Assembly (NCBI RefSeq): GCF_019703515.2
Contig: NC_059358.1
Location: 48,812,594 to 48,876,593 of the forward strand
DNA: 64,000 bases
Direction of reading: 5' to 3'
DNA from: Myxocyprinus asiaticus
Lineage: Eukaryota > Chordata > Actinopteri > Cypriniformes > Catostomidae
Both the position numbers and the translations under genes were made by a program. The notes beneath the pieces were generated by a model that saw only the letters and a program-made list of their open reading frames with translations, made no database searches and had not been told where the DNA came from. The stretch's first letter is position 1; each line of letters opens with the position of its first letter. Positions 55,557 to 64,000 of the stretch are shown piece after piece.

Positions 55557-57239
55557 CAGACCGTGGAGCAGTTTAATCAGACCCTGAAGAGGATGCTTTG
55601 GGGAAGAGGGTGGCTGCGACTGGGACCTCATGATCCCGTACATGTTCGGAATTAGAGAGGTTCCTCAGGCCTCCACTGGGTTCACCCCCTTCGAGCTTCT
55701 CTTTGGACGACAGCCATGGGGCCTCCAGGATGTGGCAAAAGAGGCATGGGAACAGCAGCCCTCCCCCCAACGATTCATCATCGAGCACGTACGGGACATG
55801 TGAAACTGCATCGACCGAGTCATGCCCATCATTCAGGAACACTTGCAGAATGCCGGCTGGCTCAACCCCGTGAGTCCTGCCCAGGTGACCATGTTCTTGT
55901 CCTTCTCCTTAATGCAACCAGTAAATTTCTTGATCCTGGCAGGGGCCCTATAGAGAAGGTGGGACCAGTCACATACAAAGTGCATCAGCCGGGATGACAG
56001 AGAGCCGAACAACTTTACCACATTTACCTCCACAAGAGATAGATCGAGCCGACTCCACACCTCTCCGCCCTGGCCACTGGGGCCCTGATTGTGGTGGAGC
56101 TGGGGGAACAGCTCACCCTCACACAGAAAAAGGATCTCACCCACCTCATTAATTCTTTCTCCAGTATATTTTCAGAATCCCCGAGCAGGACCAACGTGAT
56201 CCAACATGACAACATGACTCCACGTGGCGTCATAGTCCGTTAATGGCCCTATCGAGTACCAGAAGCTCACTGACAGGCTATTGAAGACGAGACCCGGAAG
56301 ATGCTGGCGTTAGAGGTGATAGAGGAATCTCGCAGCCCATGATCCAGCCCCATTCTGATAGTCCCCAAGCCATTAGGCACTTTCTGGTTCTGCAATGACT
56401 TCCGAAAAGTCAATGAAGTTTCCACCTTTGACAGCTACCTGATGCCCCGAGTGGAGGAACTAGTCAAACGACTGGGGAGGGCTCAGTTCATCTCAACACT
56501 TGACCTCAACAAAGGTTACTGGCAAGTACCCCTCATGCCGGGGGCCAAAGAAAATACTGCATTCTCGACCCCTGGTGATCACTGGCAGTACTGAGTTCTC
56601 CCCTTCGGCTTGCAAGGACACCCGCAATGTTTCAGAGACTTATGGACATTATCCTCTGGCCCCATAAAGATTATGCTGCTTGTACCTAATAACAAAACAC
56701 AGGTACGTGCCTTCCTAGGGTTGGCCGGATACTATTGCTGTTTCATTCATAACTTCTCCTCTTTAGCCTGTCAACTTACAGACCTGACCCGGAGGTGGCT
56801 TTCCAGGAATTGAAGACAGCCTTAACATCAGAACCACTTCTCCACGCCCTGGATATTGAACAGCCTTTCATCTTTCAAACAGACGCATCAGATTCAGGAC
56901 TCTGGTCTGTCGTTTCCCAAGAATTCCATTGAGAAGAACACCCTACATCTACATCAGCCGGAAGCAGAAACACGCTACACTGCAGTAGAAAAGGAAGACT
57001 TGGTCATGAAGTGGGCAGGCCTGGAGCTAAGGTACTATCTCTTGGGTCGATCCTTTATCCTGGTGACGGACCACGGCCTGTTACAGTGGATGGTAAACAC
57101 CAAGGATACTAACGCCCCTGTCACCAGGTGTTTCCTAGAGCTTCAGGATTACCACTTTATGGTTAAACACAGCTTGAGGACAGCCCATGGCAATGCAGAC
57201 AGCCTGTCAGGATGTTCCAGCAGGAGTCAGGTCTGGTAA
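55557..57239 (+). pseudogene. Ty3/gypsy pol with integrase upstream of RT (Gmr1-type order)
   Basis: Integrase comes first: VEQFNQTLKRMLW (55564), a FTPFELLFGRQPWGLQDVA-like stretch (about 55683), PGDHVLVLLLNATSKFL (about 55880), and the DNA-binding end EKVGPVTYKVHQPG followed by AEQLYHIYLHKR. Reverse transcriptase follows: RPYRVPEAH (56249), ALEVIEESRSP, FCNDFRKVNEVSTFDSY, STLDLNKGYWQVPLMPGAKE (about 56493-56552, catalytic Asp), VLPFGL. The YxDD core is deleted between 56660 and 56670; connection text TQVRAFLGLAGYY follows (56698). RNase H ends it: IFQTDASDSGL, YTAVEKEDLVMKW and LRYYLLGRSFILVTDH, HGNADSLSG. At least three TGA stops. Neither gag nor 5' LTR is seen. Confidence 0.9.
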
Positions 57240-57312
57240 GTAAACTCCCACCCTCCCTCCACCCATAATCCCTCACCACAGGCCAAGAATGATGCTTTGG
57301 AGGGGAGGGGGA

Positions 57313-57815
57313 TGTAGCAAGCTGCCTATTCTTTCAGTGTTCGCCCTGGCAGCAGCACAAACCACGCCCACAAGGAAGGAGCAGCTTAACCAGGGACACC
57401 TGAGGCCACTCATCAAGGCTGTTATATAAACAGCTTACAAGTCACACTAAAGAGAGCTCAACTCCAGCAAAGTTACTAGCATACTCTTCTTTCCCTTTTC
57501 AGACACAGAAGACTGAAACTGCAAACATCTCTCCACCAGAAACCCTCACACTGTTCCCTACACAAAGACCTCACCAACCCCACTCCCGAAGCCGACACGG
57601 ATGCTCTCATCTCCAAGACTGCCAGGCAATCACCCATACCCTGCACTCTTGGAACTGCTCTCCATACCTGGCCGGGCAACCCTGCACCTCAACTCAATCT
57701 CTTCAGTTTCCTTAAAAACTTAATAAAATCATCTCCGGTGTAATACTGGAGAGAAAAATTTCACTGCACTTTAAGTGCATCAATCACGCACACAGCCCGT
57801 CACCGAGGACAACTA
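57313..57815 (+). mobile_element. 3' LTR of the Gmr1-like gypsy
   Basis: A polypurine tract (GGAGGGGAGGGGGA, 57299-57312) precedes TGTAGCAAGCTGCC. Inside are TATATAAA (57423-57430) and AATAAA (57722-57727), the expected promoter and polyadenylation order of an LTR. The exact end near GAGGACAAC is uncertain. The 68-codon minus-strand frame over it is accidental. Confidence 0.75.
57423..57430 (+). promoter_or_regulatory. TATA box in the gypsy LTR
   Basis: TATATAAA sits 110 bp inside the LTR and 290 bp before the AATAAA signal, matching U3/R organisation. Inferred from position. Confidence 0.55.
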
Positions 57816-59079
57816 GATTTTAAATTATTGTTGCAATTATTATTATTTTTTGTCTCATTTGCGACCATTTTAGTCGCAGTTTGTACCCCATGAATGTCTG
57901 GCTAATTTTTGAAGTTGCTTTTTAGAAAATTCACTTGACATTGTCTTAGAAAATGATCCATAAAACTCAAAGAAGTGAACAGATGTGAACTAGAACATGG
58001 AAAGACCTGTGACTTTGACACCATATATTTTTATATTTTTTTGTTACCTTTTACATTAGTGCAGTGTACATTTGTATGGTCTCATATTGTCTTTTGTTTC
58101 AGAATTATTTTAATGTTTAATTTTTGTGGGAAAACACTATAATAATCTGTTTAATGGCAGGTTTTTCTGTGACAACTTACTCAATTTAGAAAAATGTTCA
58201 ATAGCTTAGTTTAGTCAAGACTGTAAGGTATGTGTCGATATGAAATTGACAATGACAAAAATTTAATAAAAACCAAACCCCAATGAACCAAGCCCCAATC
58301 TCCCCTAGAAGTTTTATTTAGGCAGAAATATGTTTTTTAAAATCATTGACACATCAAACGAGTTGAACAGCATTGTCATGTACAGAATAACTCCAGTGTA
58401 ATTTAGCAAATTTATTCTGGAAAAATACAATCTTTGCCAATGTATACTTGGAAAAAATAACTCTTTGAAATACTCCAGACCTGAGTCATAACATCAGTGA
58501 GTTCCAGGATTTCAAACATTTCAATAATAATAATAATAATCATAAAAATAATAATAAGATTCAGTACATCTTAAAATGAAAACAGAAGGCTGGCGTTGGC
58601 TGTAGCTGGTGAATCGAAAAACATCTCTCAACCAAGAGTTCACAGCAGAGTCAATGACACTGTCGCGCCTCTCTCATGGCAGCAGAACATTAAGATTGCA
58701 TTTCCGCTAAAATCCTTTTATAGGAAACTAAGAGGGGCCAAATACATGGTAAGCATTTCTCTAAAAGCTTTAATTGAGACTCTTTTTAATTTTTATGGCC
58801 ATAAATTAGATTAAATTTGACCTCAAATTTAGTCATCTTCATTTTGCATACTTCCATCATTAGAGCTCACTCACCTAATTATAAGTCAAATGTCAGATGC
58901 TTGATAGCAGTATGCAGGTTTTGAAAATAAAATTAAATCTTTTGACTCTTCTGACTTCATGATTCCTTTTCAGTAAGCAAATAAAATGTTGTAATATTCT
59001 GCTGAAGATAATACACATTTAGTGCATCTGATGCAAAAATAATACATTAATAAATCCAGATCCATATGTTAATGTTTGG
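57816..59079. other. Unassigned AT-rich sequence
   Basis: Contains a short (TAA)n tract at about 58525-58556. A less AT-rich piece at 58570-58760 has a 73-codon open frame without recognisable domain. It could be unique non-coding DNA. Confidence 0.5.
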
Positions 59080-60015
<936 letters not shown>

Positions 60016-60720
60016 TTTATTCAAAACATCATATTTAAATGAAGAAAATACTTTTCTAATCCACACATATTTCAGGATAGCTGTAAAATGTTGTAACAGA
60101 AACTAAAAAGGGGTATTTATGCAGTCACTAGATGGCAGTATGTTACCCAGAATCACAAACACCATGCACTCATCTGGCTGACTTTGCAAATCTGTCCAGG
60201 ACCTTCACATTTGTGCTTGTCTTTAAGTTAAAGAACAACTGACCATTGTTGTAGAGTGCTACTTTACAAAGAATTTGAGACTAAAATGTCAGAAACACTA
60301 CTGACATGCCAATTTCTCAATCATAAAGAACAAATCATCTCAAATGTGCAGTTTTTGGGATAAACTATTAATTTCATGAAGACATTTATTTTATGTTCTG
60401 AAACAAGACTTCAGTGCCACAGAAAGCAGCATTTCAAAGTAATTTTTGGCCCTAAACTATAATCATTAGCATCTCCTATCAGACACAGTATAAGAGGAAA
60501 TTCAGGTGTAACTGCTTCATGTGTAGAGAATTAAACCATTATATTACTCACTGATGAAGACCACAGTCCATTTTGAGGAGCTCTTTATTATGCAACAATA
60601 AAAACCTGATGCAGATCCAATTCAAATCAAATATTAATATCAAATTTACTCATCAATATCCTGGCCCAATAGCTCCTCTCTTAGAGTAGCTCTTGAAGGC
60701 CTGTCAGTTCCCTTGACACA
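60016..60720. other. Unassigned sequence
   Basis: No gene or repeat recognised. Confidence 0.5.
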
Positions 60721-60762
60721 CACAAACACACACACTGTTGGTTTCCTTGAAACACACACACA

Positions 60763-60797
<35 letters not shown>

Positions 60798-61091
60798 TGG
60801 TGCGGCTATCCTTATGAGGACTCTCCATAGACATAATGATTTTTATACTGTATGAACTACAGATTCAATCCCCTAACCCTCACAAAAAAAAACAAACAAA
60901 AAAAAAAACAAAAAAAAAAAACCTTCTGCATTTTTACATTTTCAAAAAAACAATGTATAGTATGATTTTTTAAGAGATTTGAATTATAGGGACACTAGAA
61001 ATGTTCTCATAAACCACATTTATAGCATAATACCCTTGTAATTACCAGTTTGTAACCTAAAATACATCCTCGTAAACCACCCAAACCTGCC

Positions 61092-61122
<31 letters not shown>
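60721..61122 (+). mobile_element. CA-flanked MITE with CTATCCTTATGAGGAC
   Basis: (CA)n on both sides (about 60717-60796 and 61093-61121). Inside are GGTGCGGCTATCCTTATGAG, CCCCTAACCCTCAC, poly-A runs and TTCTGCATTTTTACATTTTC. I recognise this as a very common fish non-autonomous element related to the one at 50.4 kb. No coding capacity. Confidence 0.75.
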
Positions 61123-61127
<5 letters not shown>

Positions 61128-61713
61128 CTTTGACTGAGGCATCAACAAGACTGACTGTTTTTGTGATTGTATCAACAGTTATCAAAAATGCACTTGATGT
61201 AATTTCGTGCCTGTCCACACTCAACACATGCATTGCATTACTGGGAGGATAAGTCTGCATCCACTATGGTATATTACCCTCTCTGTTCCATATAATATGA
61301 TGTGAGTCAGCTTTTCAGAGTTCAGTATGCGTTAATCTATGCAGCCATTACTTTGCTTGCTTAAAATAAGTAAACTTTTTCTATGCTAAGATCAACATTC
61401 TAAGAGTGATGAAGTGAAACTCTGTGTATCTACAGCCAATTTTGCACACTTTTACATATTGTTTTCAAAACTGTTACGTTTATGTTAAAAACTATATAAA
61501 CTAATAAACTAAATTAGACAGCAATATGCTTTATTCCAACCATAATTTCATATTGAATTTGAACTCTACATATACATAAATAAGAGCAAAAAACAAAAAC
61601 AACCCAGCTGATTTCTCTTTTTGCTAATGCCCAACTCAGCTGTTTTGCTTTATCAGTGTTGTTACTATCTGTGCAAAAAGGGGCCAACTTTGTAATGATT
61701 GTGTTATGCAAAC
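61123..61713. other. Unassigned sequence
   Basis: AT-rich. No gene recognised. Confidence 0.5.
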
Positions 61714-61850
61714 ATGGCTAACAGAACAAGACTGCAAGGACAAGGAAGAGAAAGAGAAGTGCGAGGTACAAGACAATTTAGAGGAAGATACAAAGTGAGA
61801 GGTCTTTCCAAGGTCTTCCCAATCCTGTCACTTTGTCAGTCTGGGTTTTT
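61714..61850 (+). pseudogene. Transposase N-terminal fragment (IS630/Tc1-like, tentative)
   Basis: ATG at 61714 opens MANRTRLQGQGREREVRGTR and FRGRYKVRG, an Arg/Gly-rich start like that of a group of fish IS630-type transposases. The frame ends at TGA 61854. The helix-turn-helix and catalytic parts are absent. A matching C-terminal end is at 62824-62897, with an unrelated block between. Confidence 0.45.
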
Positions 61851-62823
61851 GTGGTGACAGGATCCTGACACTCTTGTTCTGTGTCTGTGTTGTGTTTCGT
61901 TTTTAGTCTCTGTAAGCGCACGGCTTTGGGTTGTGGTTTCTCTGCTGTGCACTCTTTGGTCAGTTCTGTGTTTCATGTTTGGAGCATGATGTCTGGATCC
62001 TGACTCTCCTGTCCTGTTCAGTTCTGGTGTCGGGATCCGGACACTCATGCTCCATGTCTTGTCTTTTATTGGCATGAGTCCATTGCTCTTATGTCATCTT
62101 GGCATGCACTCACGTCAATTGTTTGTTTTCTGTCTCTTGCGACCTCGGGCACACTCTGCGTTACGCTCGCTTTATGCTTCACGTCAGGGTCGCGATCCGT
62201 CTTCACGTTGTGCTTGGGTTCGGTCACTTCTGTCTTAGATGCTGGTTTAATTTGTGGCTGAACTCTCGCACAGGTGTCTTGTCTCGTTTTGTCAACTGTT
62301 GCGTGCATCACGTGGTGTTTGCTTCTCAATGTCTGCTCAGGCTTTGTCTTGTGTGAGAGTGCGTGGCATTGCTTTGTTGGCGTTGCCATGCATTCTCTTG
62401 TCTTGTCTGTCGGTTGGCATGAGCGCATGTTGCCTTATTGTCTTGGCGATATGCACTCGTGCCATTCAGGCGTTTGTGTTTTGTGAGAGCATGTGGCTTT
62501 ATTTTGTTTCTGTTTTGCCTCGTGTCTCTCAGTCCTGCGTCACACCTGCCTCCTTGTTTGCCCATTATCAGTTCATTTGTCTCACCTGCCCTGCCTGTTA
62601 ACCTGTTAATTTCTCTCCCTATTTTAGTCTCCTTGTCTGCGCTGTCCTGTCCCAGTTTGTCTTGTTCTCTTGTCTTGTCGGTCCCTGTCGGTTTTCTGTC
62701 CTGCTTCTTTTTGATCCAGCCCAGCCCATCTGTGTTCTTGCCATCCTAGACTGTGTTTTTTGGTATTAATAAAATCTTTTTGCTTCACTATGAATTTTGG
62801 TCCTGCCTCTGCTAATCGTGACT
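61851..62823 (+). mobile_element. LTR-like block of about 1 kb between transposase ends
   Basis: It begins TGTGGTGACAGGATCCTGAC and repeats that motif (GGATCCTGACTCTCC at 61996; GGGATCCGGACACTC at 62032). A TC- and TG-rich body follows, then TTAATAAAATC at 62765 and an end near CTGCTAATCGTGAC. A polyadenylation signal 50-60 bp before the end fits an LTR. No clear target duplication. Overlapping open frames on both strands look like compositional artefacts. Confidence 0.5.
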
Positions 62824-62897
62824 GTTTCAACAGAGAACACATTCGAGGTGATGTAAATGAGTACTTGCGACCAAATGCAGAGGACCGCATTGACTAG
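62824..62897 (+). pseudogene. Transposase C-terminal fragment (IS630/Tc1-like, tentative)
   Basis: CFNREHIRGDVNEYLRPNAE followed by DRID and TAG (62895-62897). This is the style of the last 25 residues of fish IS630-like transposases, which end near a Cys/Arg-Glu-x-Ile and D-V-x-E pattern. Only this end survives. Confidence 0.45.
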
Positions 62898-62932
62898 CAC
62901 TACTAGTAATTCCCCTTTTGAACTAATTATTA

Positions 62933-62968
<36 letters not shown>

Positions 62969-64000
62969 GACAACTTTTTTTGGCCTATTCTATTCAGAAA
63001 AGACAAACACAGTAAAGGCATATTGCATCATCACATTTTTGATTTGTTAACATAACTGCAGTGCATCTTTGTAAATGTTGGTTTCTGAAAAAAAAAAAAG
63101 AAGAAATCCAAGATTCTTGGCAAAAAATAATATGTTACCAGTGTTTAGTGTTTTGAAGGTCATTGACAAGCTTCATGTTGCAAAAGACAACTGAGTGAAG
63201 TGTTTGCAAAATGGGTACTCAGAATAGAGAAAATCATGTAACCAATTGTAAACAATTGTAATTTTCCTCAAATTAATAAACTATTTTAAAGTTTTGAGTT
63301 TATTATAAATTAAATATAATTTTATTTATTCTTGTAACAGGCATGCTTATTGACGACATTTCATTTATAGACCATACACTATACATAAAAAAATAGATTC
63401 TAAGCTCAAACAGAAGCATAGAGATATTGTGAGAGAGACGGGACACAAACAAGAGGAAGACAGCGAGAGAGCACAACATTGCGTTTAAACTTATTTATCT
63501 GTGCAGCCTCTGCAAATTGTATGCAGTTGCTCTGTGCAAATGCAAACTAACAAAGAATTCAATAAATCAAACTTGCCCATTGGATCTTTTATTTTTTTAT
63601 CTGTAATAATTGCCATGCGACACATGCAATGCTGAAAGCTTGAAAGTATCGACTAGCCCGAGTTGTTTTAATGAAACGATATTTCTATGGATGCCTGGAA
63701 GTCAAGGTCTCACATACACAACCAAACTGATATGAGTTTTTAGGTACTCAGTCATGTGTGTATTTGTCCTCAATGTCTCCTCTGCTTTATTAATGTCATC
63801 GGCTCGCTTTCTCGTTCAGTCTGAAACAGACATCATACAAAATAAGCGTTTGCTGTTTTGCAAGAATGTGCACATCCTGAGCTCTCATAATATTAGTTAG
63901 AATCAATGTTCTGCTTTTTTAATTATTGCTCATGGTACAAAGCAGGGAAAGCTCATTTATGGGGTGGGGGGTGGGGGGGGGATCGATATGGGAGAGCGAT
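62898..64000. other. Unassigned sequence
   Basis: A (TG)n tract lies at 62936-62964. The rest is AT-rich, ending in a G-rich run at 63960-63980. No gene seen. Confidence 0.5.

Noticed and set aside
62047..62749. Overlapping open frames on both strands in the 62 kb block
   Set aside because: Overlap on many frames reflects base composition (TC/TG-rich). No domain is seen, and an LTR-like layout explains the block better.

Overview
The window looks like intergenic DNA from a teleost fish, most likely a cyprinid. The reasons are the mix of mobile elements: DIRS retrotransposons with the fish-type gag, L1 and CR1/L2-type LINEs, Tc1/Sleeping Beauty-like transposons, a tRNA-derived V-type SINE, a Helentron, Ty3/gypsy elements of two kinds, and many (CA)n, (TA)n and (TAA)n tracts. 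I recognise no single-copy host protein gene, rRNA, functional tRNA or CRISPR array. Almost every protein-coding stretch is a transposon gene broken by stops, frameshifts or later insertions. This is a eukaryotic repeat landscape, so operon logic does not apply.

Layout. 1-4050: the 3' part of an L1 ORF2, split by a 2.4 kb LTR-like repeat that itself carries a 117-bp LINE tail. 4.7-5.05 kb: a short LTR-like repeat. 5.7-10.6 kb: a decayed Helentron (Pif1-type helicase plus AP-endonuclease-like domain) inside its own non-coding repeat, ending in a GGGCCCTAATAAT minisatellite. 10.6-22.2 kb: a Ty3/gypsy element split by a 5 kb DIRS element with inverted terminal repeats, and with its 3' LTR split by a second 2 kb LTR-like repeat flanked by a perfect CGTA duplication. 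23.7-25.7 kb: a third copy of that repeat, inverted. 26.1-28.1 kb: the 5' part of a second DIRS.

28.1-30.0 kb is mostly unique sequence. 30.0-35.3 kb: an unclassified repeat, then a minus-strand L1 split by a 1.1 kb LTR-like insert. 35.6-38.0 kb: a minus-strand LINE tail carrying a complete but dead Tc1 element and a V-SINE. 38.4-39.7 kb: a 24-bp minisatellite and an inverted copy of the 30 kb repeat with a fold-back element inside it. 40.4-46.2 kb: an L1 3' region split by a nearly full-length L2-type LINE that holds the longest open frame here (516 codons, reverse transcriptase), flanked by inverted copies of a small repeat.

46.7-51.3 kb: small fold-back and TIR elements, including one of 1.15 kb with a frameshifted coding remnant. 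51.3-54.5 kb: a DIRS-like gag fragment, then the 5' half of an L1 (ORF1 and endonuclease). 55.0-57.8 kb: an unclassified repeat, then a Ty3/gypsy pol in which integrase lies upstream of reverse transcriptase (Gmr1 type), then its 3' LTR. 59.1-64.0 kb: microsatellites, a truncated Sleeping Beauty-like transposon, a CA-flanked MITE, and the two ends of a transposase gene separated by a 1 kb LTR-like block.

The main result is nested-insertion archaeology: relative ages can be read from which element interrupts which. The items most worth following up are the 2 kb TGT...ACA repeat family with no internal region here, the INT-before-RT gypsy, the Helentron with its endonuclease and tandem-repeat end, and the transposase remnant at 61.7-62.9 kb.
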